Shown here one piece after another: positions 55,874-64,000 of a DNA stretch of 64,000 nucleotides. The stretch lies in the NCBI RefSeq assembly GCF_003952385.1, contig NZ_CP034444.1, forward strand, positions 1,302,001-1,366,000. The letters are read 5' to 3'. The translations under genes were made by a program, and so were the position numbers. Origin of the DNA: Mesorhizobium sp. M1D.F.Ca.ET.043.01.1.1 (GTDB taxonomy: Bacteria; Pseudomonadota; Alphaproteobacteria; Rhizobiales; Rhizobiaceae). Each line of letters opens with the position of its first letter. Position 1 is the first letter of the stretch. Below the pieces are notes generated by a model. The model had not been told where the DNA came from and made no database searches. It was given only the letters and a program-made list of their open reading frames with translations.

Positions 55874-55889
55874 AGGGAAGCGCCCGTCA

Positions 55890-55941
55890 CCCCCACCCGC
55901 CGCTTCGCGGCGACCTCCCCCATCAAGGGGGAGGTAGAGGG
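55890..55941. repeat. Palindromic two-hairpin repeat bracketing the DUF559 gene, right copy
   Basis: In inverted orientation relative to the left copy: GCCGC-TTCG-CGGCG-type hairpin at 55898-55912 and CCTCCCC-CATCA-GGGGGAGG at 55914-55934. Stem bases differ from the left copy but pairing is kept. Confidence 0.8.
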
Positions 55942-56126
55942 CGCATAGCAACTCGGCCGGCCGCTGTCACCCTGCCTGCCGATCGCCAATCAGACCTATA
56001 TCGGGAAATTTTCAGTTCTTTGTCGGGACGACGCGTGCCCACCCGTCCTAAGAGCAGACATCCCATGAACCAAACGCGGCACTGAAGCGACCAACGCTCA
56101 GGCGGAGAACTATTGGCTGAACGACG

Positions 56127-56306
56127 ATGAAAACGGCATCGAGAACCCTGCAGATCCTGGCACTGAGCGCCTGCTTCGCCGCCCAGATGCATGGTACGTT
56201 CTCGATGCCTGGCGTGAGGCAGGCCCTGCGCACGATCGAAAGCGCAAGCAGCCAGAGCATATTGCCGCCGCCCGTCGCCGAGATCGCGAAAGCCTTGCTG
56301 GCTTAA
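56127..56306 (+). CDS. Possible small secreted peptide
   Basis: A 59-codon frame beginning [20 protein letters not shown], which has a plausible signal segment, then [20 protein letters not shown] and [15 protein letters not shown]. Its stop overlaps the glyQ stop by three bases in the opposite strand (TTAA palindrome). The start has only a weak upstream GGCTG. I call it tentatively; an antisense 70-codon frame at 56048-56260 is less likely because it has no leader or homology signature. Confidence 0.35.
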   Translation: MKTASRTLQILALSACFAAQMHGTFSMPGVRQALRTIESASSQSILPPPVAEIAKALLA

Positions 56307-57247
56307 GCCGCCAGACCGCCCGCCTGCGTCTGCAGGAACGCCTCGCCGCAGGCTTTCGCCAGATTGCGCACCCTGAGGATGTAGCTCTGGCGCTCGGTGA
56401 CGGAGATCACGCCGCGCGCGTCGAGCAGGTTGAAGACGTGGCTCGCCTTGATGCACTGGTCATAGGCCGGAAAGACCATACGGTGCGCCGCCAGATTGTC
56501 ATTCGACGCCGGCGCACCGGCGGCAAGCAGCGCCTTGCACTCGGCTTCGGCATCCTCGAAATGCCGCAGCAGCATCGCGGTGTTGGCAAATTCGAAATTG
56601 TGGCGCGAATATTCCTGCTCGGCCTGCAGGAAGACATCGCCATAGGTGACCTTCTCGGCGCCCTCGCGGCCGTTGAAGTTCAAGTCGTAGACGTTGTCGA
56701 CGCCCTGCACATACATGGCGAGGCGCTCGAGCCCATAGGTGAGCTCGCCCGCCACCGGCGCGCATTCGATGCCGCAGACCTGCTGGAAATAGGTGAACTG
56801 CGACACTTCCATGCCGTCACACCAGCACTCCCAGCCGAGACCCCAGGCACCCAGCGTCGGGCTTTCCCAGTCGTCCTCGACGAAGCGGATGTCATGCAGC
56901 AGCGGATCGACGCCGATCGCCTCGAGCGAGCCGAGATAAAGCTCCTGCAGGTTCGGCGGGTTCGGCTTCAGGATCACCTGGTACTGATAGTAATGCTGCA
57001 GCCGGTTCGGGTTCTCGCCGTAACGGCCGTCCTTCGGACGCCGCGACGGCTGCACGTAAGCCGCGTTCCAGCGACGCGGACCGAGCGCGCGCAAGGTGGT
57101 CGCCGGATGGAAGGTGCCGGCGCCGACTTCCATGTCGTAGGGCTGCAGGATCACGCAGCCATAGGCAGCCCAGTAATTGTGCAGCGTCAGGATCAGCCCC
57201 TGGAAGGAGCGGCTGGGGTGCATGTGGGCAGGAATGTCGATGGTCAC
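56303..57247 (-). CDS. glyQ: Glycine-tRNA ligase alpha subunit
   Basis: A 314-residue class II synthetase subunit. The N-terminal [20 protein letters not shown] and [20 protein letters not shown] are family hallmarks. Motif 2 lies near [20 protein letters not shown], and motif 3 in [20 protein letters not shown]. The active site lies in this subunit, and GlyS binds the tRNA. glyS is downstream on the same strand, but a DUF559 cassette interrupts the usual adjacency. Confidence 0.97.
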   Translation of the reverse strand: MTIDIPAHMHPSRSFQGLILTLHNYWAAYGCVILQPYDMEVGAGTFHPATTLRALGPRRWNAAYVQPSRRPKDGRYGENPNRLQHYYQYQVILKPNPPNLQELYLGSLEAIGVDPLLHDIRFVEDDWESPTLGAWGLGWECWCDGMEVSQFTYFQQVCGIECAPVAGELTYGLERLAMYVQGVDNVYDLNFNGREGAEKVTYGDVFLQAEQEYSRHNFEFANTAMLLRHFEDAEAECKALLAAGAPASNDNLAAHRMVFPAYDQCIKASHVFNLLDARGVISVTERQSYILRVRNLAKACGEAFLQTQAGGLAA

Positions 57248-57417
57248 GGCGGCCTCGGAAAGCGCTGGGATTCAAGCCTTCCCTAGTTGCCGGGCCGGCA
57301 AGCGTCAAGGCAGGCGCCGCATCACGGAGAGGTTGAACGCTTTGCCGGCGGCTGGCCCATTGCAGGGCGTCGCAGCAGGCCGTTTGCTCGCCTGACCGTA
57401 ACGACAGAGATTCCGCA

Positions 57418-57879
57418 ATGCCCGGTCAACTCACCGTCCGTTCCGTCAGCCGGCAGGACCACGAACAATGGCTGCCGCTCTGGGACGGCTACAACGCCTT
57501 CTACGGCCGCTCGGGCGAGACCGCGCTTGCCGGCGAGATCACGCAGATGACCTGGTCGCGCTTCTTCGACGCCTACGAGCCGGTGCATGCGCTGGTGGCC
57601 GAGCGCGACGGCAAGCTTCTCGGCCTCGTCCACTATCTCTACCACCGCTCGACCACGGCGATCGGGCCGAACTGCTATCTGCAGGATCTCTTCACGTCGC
57701 AGGCCGTGCGCGGCCAGGGCGTCGGCCGGGCTCTGATCGAAGGCGTCTACGAGCGCGCAAAAGCCGCTGGCTCTGGCCGCGTCTACTGGCTGACGCATGA
57801 GACCAACCACACCGCAATGCAGCTCTACGACAAGATCGGCGAGCGCTCCGGCTTCGTCGTTTATCGCAAGATGTTCTAG
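57418..57879 (+). CDS. GNAT family N-acetyltransferase
   Basis: A 153-residue acetyltransferase with the acetyl-CoA motif A in LQDLFTSQAVRGQGVGRALI at about residues 88-107, and the conserved C-terminal THETNHTAMQLYDKIGERSG. The substrate is unknown. It is divergent from glyQ. The ATG at 57418 starts MPGQLTVRSVSRQDHEQWL. Downstream are repeats only, so it stands alone. Confidence 0.93.
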   Translation: MPGQLTVRSVSRQDHEQWLPLWDGYNAFYGRSGETALAGEITQMTWSRFFDAYEPVHALVAERDGKLLGLVHYLYHRSTTAIGPNCYLQDLFTSQAVRGQGVGRALIEGVYERAKAAGSGRVYWLTHETNHTAMQLYDKIGERSGFVVYRKMF

Positions 57880-57984
57880 TTCCTCGACATAGGGATTTGA
57901 GAGCCGCCGTTCGTCTGGAGCAGACTTTCATCGTCCATTTCCGCGAGATGAGCGCTAACGCTGGAGATTGACTAATCCTTCGCG

Positions 57985-58171
57985 ACCTCGTCATTCCAGG
58001 GCGGAGCAGCCGCGAAGCGGCGTCGCGCAGACCCTGGAATCCATGCCGTGACCTTGATCGAAGAACGCAGCGGAGCAGAATTCTGCACCGTTGCAACGCC
58101 TTAAGGTCACGGCATGGATTCTATGGTCTGCGCCGCGTCGCTTCGCTCCTTGCTCCGCCATAGAATGACGA
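57985..58171. repeat. Head-to-head pair of palindromic repeats
   Basis: The left copy (57985-58054) and the right copy (58104-58171, inverted) share CGTCATT ... ATCCATGCCGTGACCTT. Each copy folds as its own hairpin: TTCCAGGG/CCCTGGAA on the left and TTCTATGG/CCATAGAA on the right. Confidence 0.85.
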
Positions 58172-58205
58172 AGCGATAGGCGTTTCGGCTAGGACGCCAA
58201 GCCGA

Positions 58206-58232
58206 AACGAAAACGGGGCTCGACGAGCCCCG
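58206..58232 (-). terminator. Rho-independent terminator of the TPR gene
   Basis: On the minus strand the 8-bp stem CGGGGCTC/GAGCCCCG with a 3-base loop (58214-58232) is followed by TTTTCGTTT. It lies 26 bases after the TPR stop. Confidence 0.85.
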
Positions 58233-58258
58233 CATTCTTGAACGTCGACGAAAGTCGC

Positions 58259-60034
58259 TCAGCCCTTCGGCGGAGGCGGCGCGACCGGTTTCACCTTCGG
58301 GGTTTCCTGCGCCGTGTTGGATTCGATCGGCGGCAGACCCTTGAGCAGCTTCTGCTGCAGGGTGGCGAGCACGTCCGGGTCCGGCTTCAGGTCACGGGCC
58401 TGGGTCCATTGGAAGGTCGCTTCCAGCTTGCGGCCGACACGCCAGTAGGCGTCGCCCAGATGGTCGTTGAGGACCGGATCTTCCGGCTTCAGCGACACAG
58501 CGCGCTCCATTTCGCGCACGGCGTCGTCGAAGCGGCCGAGGCGGTAATAGGCCCAGCCAAGCGAATCGACGATGTAGCCGTCGCTTGGCCTGAGATCCAC
58601 GGCCTTCTGGATCATCGCCAGGCCTTCCTTGAGGTTTGTGTTCATGTCGACCCAGGAATAGCCGAGATAGTTCAGAACCTGAGGCTGGTCGGGCTGCAGC
58701 TCGAGCGCCTTGCGGAAACTGGGCTCGGCCTTCGGCCATTCCTTCAGCCGCTCATAGGCGATGCCGCGCTGGTAAAAGATGTTCCAGTTGGCGGCGGTCG
58801 GCGCCTTCAGCTGCTCGACAGCCTTGTCGTAGAGATTGGCGGCCGAGCGGAAATCCTCCTTGGACGAGTAGACGCCGCCAAGCGCCAGATAGCCGCGCAT
58901 GTCGGTCGGATGCGCATCGACATAGCCCTTGAGATGCGCGATCGCCTCGTCGTGACGGTCGATGTCTGCGAGGTTCAGGCCAAGCTGCAGCTCCGACAGC
59001 TGCTTCAGCGGCGAGGTGGCCGGAATGCGGCGATAGAGCGCGATCGCGGCTTCGCCGTCCTTCAGCTGCTCGGCGACCGCCGCGAGCTGCACGAGGGCGG
59101 CGTCGCTGTCCGGCTTCAGCGCCAGCGCATATTGCAGATAGAGCCGCACGAAGGGCTCGCCGCCGCCACGGTTGAGCGCGGTGGCGAGATCGAGCAGGAT
59201 TTCCGAGGCGCCGTCCGCCGGAGTGGCGACCAGGGGCTCCATCTTGTCGCCCTTGTTGATCCTGTCGCGCAGCGTGGTGATTTCCAGCTTGCCCGGCGCG
59301 AAGGCTTCGGCCTGGTTCAGCACCGCAACCGCCTTTGCCTTGTCGCCCTTGCGGGCGAGGAAGGAGGCATAGGCCTGGGCGTTGCGCATCCACGTCTCGG
59401 GCGCGGAGCCGCCCGCGGCCGTGTCGGCCAGAGTGGCGGCATAGATCTCATCGGCCTTGTCGGTGAGGCCGGCAGCGTCGGCGATCAGCGCGCGATGGAA
59501 GGACTTGAACAGGCCGAACCAGTCCGGCCCCTTGAGCTTGTCGATCGAAGCCATCGCCTCGGACGCATCGCCCGCGCCTTCCTTGGCCCAGCCGTCCATG
59601 ACGCCGGAGAGCAGCCGGTCGAGATCGGATTCGAGCGACAGCTTCAGCCAGTACTGGGCCTTGGCGTAGTCCTTCTTGTGGAAGGAATCGACAGCAAGCG
59701 CCAGGCGCGAGAAGCGCTCGACATCGGGCACTTCCTTGAGCTTGTCGGCATAGACCAGCGATTCCTCGAAGCGGCCCTGCGCGACGAGCGCCAGCATCAG
59801 GCTCTGCTGCAGGTCGGTGTCGTTGGGGGCAAAGGCCAGCGCCTGCTTGTAATAGGCGATGGCATTGTCGAGATCGTTGTCGCTCTCGGCGGTGTGAGCG
59901 GCGAGATAGGCGCCCGAGAAGGACGTGATCTGGATCGGTTGGGCGTTTTCCTTGGCATGGGCAGGCAGCGCCGACAGCGCCACACCCGTCAAAAATGCCA
60001 GCCTTGCCAGCCAGCGCGCACGTCCTTGCCGCAT
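58259..60034 (-). CDS. Secreted tetratricopeptide repeat protein
   Basis: A 591-residue protein. Residues 1-24 are a signal peptide (MRQGRARWLARLAFLTGVALSALPAHA region). The rest is TPR repeats, for example NAIAYYKQALAFAPNDTDLQ at about residues 52-71 and EPSFRKALELQPDQPQVLNY later, in at least ten units, ending in a short Pro-rich VKPVAPPPPKG tail. TPRs are protein-protein scaffolds; the location suggests a role in the periplasm or outer membrane. ATG 60034 follows AAAGGGATACG; longer frames would hide the signal peptide. Confidence 0.9.
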   Translation of the reverse strand: MRQGRARWLARLAFLTGVALSALPAHAKENAQPIQITSFSGAYLAAHTAESDNDLDNAIAYYKQALAFAPNDTDLQQSLMLALVAQGRFEESLVYADKLKEVPDVERFSRLALAVDSFHKKDYAKAQYWLKLSLESDLDRLLSGVMDGWAKEGAGDASEAMASIDKLKGPDWFGLFKSFHRALIADAAGLTDKADEIYAATLADTAAGGSAPETWMRNAQAYASFLARKGDKAKAVAVLNQAEAFAPGKLEITTLRDRINKGDKMEPLVATPADGASEILLDLATALNRGGGEPFVRLYLQYALALKPDSDAALVQLAAVAEQLKDGEAAIALYRRIPATSPLKQLSELQLGLNLADIDRHDEAIAHLKGYVDAHPTDMRGYLALGGVYSSKEDFRSAANLYDKAVEQLKAPTAANWNIFYQRGIAYERLKEWPKAEPSFRKALELQPDQPQVLNYLGYSWVDMNTNLKEGLAMIQKAVDLRPSDGYIVDSLGWAYYRLGRFDDAVREMERAVSLKPEDPVLNDHLGDAYWRVGRKLEATFQWTQARDLKPDPDVLATLQQKLLKGLPPIESNTAQETPKVKPVAPPPPKG

Positions 60035-60328
60035 CGTATCCCTTTCAGCCAGACGCGATCCCGCCCTTGGCGGACCGCCCACAGACTCGTTCTTTTCCAG
60101 ACAAAGCATGGCCTTTTTGGGGTCACGCTTCAATCCGGAGCGAATCACATTCGTGCCGCTCAACAGAGCATGGCCGCCGGGAATAATATCTGCATCCAGC
60201 CTTGACGTCGATTACCCGTCTGGCTGATGCGCCGATCTCGCATGGCAATCGATCGTTCTACAAACGGGTAGAGCGGAAGCCCTCGGCGGCAACGGCATCG
60301 CACGGCGGACGCCCGGAAACCAAGGCTC

Positions 60329-61345
60329 TCAGTTGACGCGGCTGATGCAGAAATCGATGACGTCGATCAGCGCCGACTTCTGCGGCGTCGCCTCCAGCGG
60401 CGCCAGGGCGTCGCGGGCGATCTCGCCGAAGTGACGGGCGCGGCCGATCGTGTCGGCAATCGCCCCGTGGCGGGTCATCAGGCCGATCGCCTTCTCCAGC
60501 CCGGCATCGTCGGTGACATTGTCCTCGATCGCGCGCTTCCAGAAGGTGCGCTCGGCCTTGGTGCCGCGCCGGTAGGCGAGGATCACCGGCAGCGTCACCT
60601 TGCCCTCGCGGAAATCGTCGCCGACATTCTTGCCGAGCTCCTTGCTGGAGCCGCCATAGTCCAGCGCGTCGTCGATGAGCTGGAAGGCAAGGCCGAGATT
60701 CATGCCGTAGGAGCGCAGCGCGGCGCGATCGTTGCGGCTGGCCTGGGCGATTACCGGGCCGACCTCGGCGGCGGCCGAGAACAGGGCGGCGGTCTTGGCC
60801 TTGATGACCGCGAAATGCTCGTCCTCGGTGGTCTCCAGGTTCTTGGCGGCGGCCAGTTGCATCACCTCGCCTTCGGCGATGATGGAGGCGGCGCTCGACA
60901 GGATGTCCAAAGCTTCCAGCGAGCCGACCTCGACCATCATGCGAAAAGCCTGGCCGAGCAGGAAATCGCCGACCAGCACGCTCGCCTGGTTGCCCCAGAT
61001 CATGCGCGCCGTCTTCTTGCCGCGGCGCAGCGCGCTTTCGTCGACGACGTCGTCATGCAGGAGCGTGGCCGTGTGCATGAACTCGACCGCGGTGGCGAGC
61101 TTGACATGGCCCTCGCCGGCATAGCCGAACATCTGGGCGGCGGCGAGCGTCAGCATCGGCCTGAGCCGCTTGCCGCCGGACGATATCAGGTGGTTGGCGA
61201 CCTCGGGGATCATCTCGACGTCGGAGCCGGCCTTCGACAGGATCAGCTCGTTGACGCGTCCCATGTCGGCTGCCGTCAGATCGATGAGATCCTTGATGGA
61301 AGCAGGTTCCCGCTTGCCCTCGATATTCAGAACGACACCCACCAC
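60329..61345 (-). CDS. Polyprenyl diphosphate synthase (octaprenyl/decaprenyl type)
   Basis: A 338-residue trans-isoprenyl synthase. The first aspartate-rich motif is LLHDDVVDESALRRGKKTAR and the second FQLIDDALDYGG. It extends isopentenyl diphosphate onto a shorter allylic diphosphate to give the ubiquinone side chain, with UbiA (47534) acting next. The chain length cannot be read directly. GTG 61345 follows GGGAG (about seven bases); a GTG three bases on is possible. Confidence 0.94.
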   Translation of the reverse strand: MVGVVLNIEGKREPASIKDLIDLTAADMGRVNELILSKAGSDVEMIPEVANHLISSGGKRLRPMLTLAAAQMFGYAGEGHVKLATAVEFMHTATLLHDDVVDESALRRGKKTARMIWGNQASVLVGDFLLGQAFRMMVEVGSLEALDILSSAASIIAEGEVMQLAAAKNLETTEDEHFAVIKAKTAALFSAAAEVGPVIAQASRNDRAALRSYGMNLGLAFQLIDDALDYGGSSKELGKNVGDDFREGKVTLPVILAYRRGTKAERTFWKRAIEDNVTDDAGLEKAIGLMTRHGAIADTIGRARHFGEIARDALAPLEATPQKSALIDVIDFCISRVN

Positions 61346-61505
61346 GATCACTCCCGTCTCAGTTGACGCGCACGACAACACCCTGGTCCCGACGGGACTC
61401 TAGGTCGGCACAACCGCGCACGGCAAGAGGCGAATTGGCGCGGCTTGGCTGGCGCGGGTCCGCCTCGACGTTTACATGAACGCCGCAACCTGCGATTTTC
61501 ATTCC

Positions 61506-61730
61506 ATGATTGAACTCGTCCGCACCAATGACGCCGTCCTCATCTCCTTCGTCGAATCGCTGATGCGCGACGCCGGCATCGCCTGCTTCGTCGCCGACCA
61601 GAACATGAGCGTGCTCGACGGATCGATCGGCATCCTGCCGAGGCGCATCATGGTCGATGCCGACAAGGCCGATGCGGCGCGGCGCATCCTGAAGGATGCC
61701 GGCATCGAGAACGAGATCCGCCGGAAATAA
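61506..61730 (+). CDS. DUF2007 domain protein
   Basis: A 74-residue protein, MIELVRTNDAVLISFVESLM, of the DUF2007 family, a small ferredoxin-like fold annotated as a putative signal transducer. An in-frame ATG at 61476 would add ten residues, but 61506 gives the family's usual N-terminus. It is coupled to the next gene by TAATG. It is divergent from the polyprenyl synthase. Confidence 0.9.
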   Translation: MIELVRTNDAVLISFVESLMRDAGIACFVADQNMSVLDGSIGILPRRIMVDADKADAARRILKDAGIENEIRRK

Positions 61731-62539
61731 TGCCCGCTCCAAGCAACCTCGCTCCCAACGCCTCGCAGGCCGACACCCCGGCCCATACGGTCGATGCCTT
61801 CCATCGCGGGCGCTTCTGGCTGGTGCAGCCACGGCAAGGCCACCGCGCCGGCATGGATGCCATGATGCTGGCGGCGGCCGTGCCGTCGGTTTTCTCCGGC
61901 AGGCTCGCCGATTTTGGCGCCGGTGCCGGCGCCGCGGCCCTTGCCGTCCTGTCGCGCTGTCCGCAATCGCGCGCGGTGCTGGTCGAGCGCTCCGCCGAGA
62001 TGGCCGGCTTTGCCGCCGCCACGCTCGCGCATCCGGGCAATGCGCATCTCGGCGACCGCGCCTCGGTGCTGACGGCCGACGTCACGCTTGCCGGCCGCGC
62101 ACGGGCCGAAGCCGGGCTTGCCGACAACTCCTTCGACTTCGTCATCATGAACCCGCCCTTCAACGCCGCCGAGGATCGCGCCACGCCGGACGCGCTGCGC
62201 CGGGAAGCGCATGTCACGGAGGATGGGCTGTTCGAGCGCTGGATCAGGAGCGCGGCGGCGATCGTCAAGCCGCGCGGCGGGCTGGCGGCGATTGCCCGGC
62301 CGGAGCAGCTCGTCGCCATGCTCGACGCGATCGAAGGCCGCTTCGGCGATGCCGAGATGCTCTGCGTCCATCCTCGCCCGGACGCGGCGGCGATCCGCAT
62401 CGTCGTCAGGGCAGTGCTCGGCGCGCGCGGCAAGCTGTCGATCCGGCCGCCGCTGATCTTGCACGGACCGTCCGGCAACGGGCCGACGGAGCGGACCGAG
62501 ATGATCAACAACGGGCTGGCGTCGCTGTTCGGCGATTGA
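61730..62539 (+). CDS. N6-adenine-specific methyltransferase (TrmN6-like)
   Basis: A 269-residue SAM-dependent methyltransferase. Motif I is LADFGAGAGAAALAVLSRCP, and the catalytic NPPF is in FVIMNPPFNAAEDRATPDAL. These place it with TrmN6/YfiC, which methylates adenine 37 of tRNA(Val). RNA versus DNA specificity is not proven. The ATG overlaps the preceding stop (TAATG), so it is translated with the DUF2007 gene. Confidence 0.88.
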   Translation: MPAPSNLAPNASQADTPAHTVDAFHRGRFWLVQPRQGHRAGMDAMMLAAAVPSVFSGRLADFGAGAGAAALAVLSRCPQSRAVLVERSAEMAGFAAATLAHPGNAHLGDRASVLTADVTLAGRARAEAGLADNSFDFVIMNPPFNAAEDRATPDALRREAHVTEDGLFERWIRSAAAIVKPRGGLAAIARPEQLVAMLDAIEGRFGDAEMLCVHPRPDAAAIRIVVRAVLGARGKLSIRPPLILHGPSGNGPTERTEMINNGLASLFGD

Positions 62540-62540
62540 T

Positions 62541-62646
62541 CCTTGAAGCGCGTCGCGTTGAAACGGAACCAGGCGACGCGCTTCAAGGTCTTATTTTATG
62601 CATGTCTTTTTCGCAAAACCGCCGCACACTTTTGCGCGACATGCAT
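62541..62646. repeat. Two-hairpin dispersed repeat, ATGCATGTC-arm type
   Basis: Module 1 is a 16-bp stem CCTTGAAGCGCGTCGC / GCGACGCGCTTCAAGG (62541-62588). Linker TCTTATTTT. Module 2 arms ATGCATGTC (62598) and GACATGCAT (ending 62646) surround CGCAAAACCG...ACACTTTTGCG. Confidence 0.88.
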
Positions 62647-62749
62647 CGGTCGGCACTACGGCATTGCCGTTGGCCGGCGAATTCCTACATGCCGGGAGCA
62701 AGGATGAGGTCTCACCTTGCTCTTGCACCTCTTCTGGAGACAAGTTTTC

Positions 62750-63607
62750 GTGAAACGCTTCTTCAACCGCCTGCTGCCGAAATCCTGGCGCTCGACAGTC
62801 GTCACCATTCCCGTCATCCGGCTGCATGGCACCATCATGGCCGGCGGCGGCCAGTTCCGGCCGAGCCTGTCGCTCGCCTCGACGGCCGGCATGATCGAAA
62901 AGGCGTTCGGCTTCGACGCGCCGGCGATCGCGATCTCGATCAACTCGCCGGGCGGCTCGCCGGTGCAGTCGCGTCTGATCTTCAAGCGCATCCGCGACCT
63001 GGCGGCGGAAAAGGACAAGAAGGTGCTGGTCTTCGTCGAGGATGTGGCGGCTTCCGGCGGCTACATGATCGCGATCGCCGGCGACGAGATCTTCGCCGAC
63101 CCGTCCTCGATCGTCGGCTCGATCGGCGTGGTCTCGGCATCGTTCGGCTTCCCGGAACTGATGAAGAAGATCGGCGTCGAACGGCGCGTGCATACCGCCG
63201 GCCAGAACAAGGCCGTGCTCGACCCCTTCAAGCCCGAGAAGAAGGAGGACGTCGAGCGGCTGAAGGCGCTGCAGCTCGAAGTGCACGAGACCTTCATCGA
63301 TCTCGTCAGGGAACGGCGCGGCACCAAGCTCAAGGACGATCCGGACCTGTTCACCGGCCTGTTCTGGACCGCCAAGAAGGGGCTGGAGCTCGGTCTCGTC
63401 GATGCGCTGGGCGACATGCGCAGCGTGCTCAAGACCCGTTTCGGCGACAAGACCCAGCTCAAGCTGATCACCGCGCCGCGCGGGCTTTTCGGCCGTTTCG
63501 GCCTGTTCGGCTCGCGCTTCTCGGCGCCCGACATCGCCGCGGCAGTCGCCAGCGGCGCCATCGATGCGGCGGAAGAGCGCGCGCTGTGGGCGCGCTTCGG
63601 GCTTTGA
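62750..63607 (+). CDS. S49 family signal-peptide-peptidase-like serine protease (SppA/SohB type)
   Basis: A 285-residue protein with one S49 domain. The N-terminal part has a basic patch (KRFFNRLLPKSWRST) and a VVTIPVIRLHGTIM strand. The catalytic Ser is in VAASGGYMIAIAGDEIF, and the general-base Lys is probably in TAGQNKAVLDPF. It may cleave signal-peptide remnants or membrane proteins. GTG 62750 with GGAGAC upstream is used; an open TTG frame from 62717 has a less suitable start. No membrane helix is clear at the N-terminus. Confidence 0.9.
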   Translation: MKRFFNRLLPKSWRSTVVTIPVIRLHGTIMAGGGQFRPSLSLASTAGMIEKAFGFDAPAIAISINSPGGSPVQSRLIFKRIRDLAAEKDKKVLVFVEDVAASGGYMIAIAGDEIFADPSSIVGSIGVVSASFGFPELMKKIGVERRVHTAGQNKAVLDPFKPEKKEDVERLKALQLEVHETFIDLVRERRGTKLKDDPDLFTGLFWTAKKGLELGLVDALGDMRSVLKTRFGDKTQLKLITAPRGLFGRFGLFGSRFSAPDIAAAVASGAIDAAEERALWARFGL

Positions 63608-63690
63608 AAAAGCCATGAAAGCGTCTAGCATAATTGCTTAACCGACCCGTACGGCCGGCCTTGCCGCGCAAACGCGGAAGGAGTTTCGAG

Positions 63691-63876
63691 ATGCCGCAGA
63701 TCATTTTCTTCGTTGTCGTCGGCGCGGCCGCCTATTTCGGCTATCGCGCGTTCATCCGCGAGGCCGAGCGCGTGACGGCCAAAATCCGGCGCACCGAGAA
63801 ACAGGCGGCCAACGGCACGATGGGCACGCTGGTCAAGGACCCCAAGACCGGCGAATACCGTCTGGCCAAGGACTGA
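63691..63876 (+). CDS. Small single-pass membrane protein
   Basis: A 61-residue protein: a hydrophobic N-terminus ([20 protein letters not shown]) followed by a charged tail ([20 protein letters not shown] ... [12 protein letters not shown]). The ATG at 63691 follows AAGGAG. I recognise no named family, although similar short proteins precede ispE in other rhizobia. It lies between the S49 peptidase and ispE. Confidence 0.8.
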   Translation: MPQIIFFVVVGAAAYFGYRAFIREAERVTAKIRRTEKQAANGTMGTLVKDPKTGEYRLAKD

Positions 63877-63880
63877 ACCC

Positions 63881-64000
63881 ATCTCGCCAGCAGCCGACAT
63901 TCTGGAGCCCGAGGCCAAGTCCCGGACATGGCTTGCGCCTGCCAAGATCAATCTGGCGCTGCATGTGACCGGCAGGCGCGACGACGGCTACCACCTGCTC
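63881..64000 (+). CDS. ispE: 4-diphosphocytidyl-2-C-methyl-D-erythritol kinase, N-terminal fragment
   Basis: The frame contains [20 protein letters not shown] and GYHLL, the N-terminus of IspE, a GHMP kinase of the MEP pathway; the rest is off the right edge. Between the upstream in-frame stop at 63773 and the PAKIN motif there is no ATG, GTG or TTG. I place the start tentatively at ATC 63881, with AAGGA at 63868-63872; ATT 63899 or CTG 63902 are alternatives. The preceding small membrane-protein gene ends five bases before. Confidence 0.8.
   Translation, partial: MSPAADILEPEAKSRTWLAPAKINLALHVTGRRDDGYHLL

Larger units (their letters stand above)
57880..58258. other. Intergenic region with a head-to-head repeat pair and a terminator
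   Basis: These 379 bases between the GNAT and TPR genes hold a long inverted repeat (57985-58171) and the terminator of the TPR gene (58206-58232). I see no gene. Confidence 0.7.

Noticed and set aside
60035..60328. tRNA or small RNA gene in the TPR-polyprenyl synthase gap
   Set aside because: No cloverleaf, TTCRA loop or strong hairpin was found; it is probably the TPR promoter region.

Overview
The window is chromosomal core sequence from a high-GC alphaproteobacterium of the Rhizobiales, most likely Mesorhizobium or a close relative. Four things point there: RibBA with a degenerate RibA half, split glyQ/glyS, an alpha-galactoside locus laid out like the agp locus of Sinorhizobium, and many intergenic palindromic repeats of the rhizobial type. 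I found no rRNA, tRNA, CRISPR array or prophage. The one intact mobile element is an IS481-family insertion sequence.

Layout. 1-9113: start of coxB, ialB-like gene, tldD, a transglutaminase-like protease, a large secreted caspase-fold protein whose nucleophile Cys is replaced, and the rRNA methyltransferase genes rlmD-like and tlyA. 9301-13792: dxs, pirin, DUF2277, xseB and a histone-deacetylase-like hydrolase. 13922-14865: cobalamin riboswitch and bluB. 14890-18035: a membrane protein, then a divergent TetR/MFS pair sharing three identical-arm operators. 18144-25711: ribBA, IS481 element, aroC, DUF1344 protein, phosphatase, fabI, dnaJ-like gene, lipoprotein and pdxH. 25805-28874: an overlapping four-gene operon of unknown function (one polytopic membrane protein and three single-pass secreted-domain proteins). 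29127-33983: LysE exporter, crotonase, acyl-CoA dehydrogenase, a small zinc-ribbon-like protein and a GH25-like secreted protein.

33996-44069 is a complete alpha-galactoside uptake and hydrolysis locus: a divergent AraC regulator, two GH4 glycosidases, and a family-5 solute-binding protein with two permeases and a fused double ATPase. The binding protein should capture melibiose or raffinose-type sugars, the transporter import them, and the GH4 enzymes hydrolyse them in the cytoplasm.

44129-64000 is mainly housekeeping: purD, a PhyH dioxygenase with divergent LysR, ubiA, a D-2-hydroxyacid dehydrogenase, TsaC/Sua5, a strongly acidic protein, glyS, a DUF559 nuclease-like cassette, glyQ, a GNAT enzyme, a TPR protein, a polyprenyl diphosphate synthase, an N6-adenine methyltransferase, an S49 peptidase and the start of ispE.

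The most unusual content lies outside ordinary genes. One family of two-hairpin repeats has arms that change together; it supplies stop codons to neighbouring genes and, in one case, the N-terminal codons of a secreted protein. A DUF559 gene is bracketed by inverted palindromic repeats between glyS and glyQ. An IS481 copy sits 15 bp upstream of ribBA and borrows its stop codon from the duplicated target. The four-gene operon at 25805-28874 is the best candidate for an undescribed protein system.
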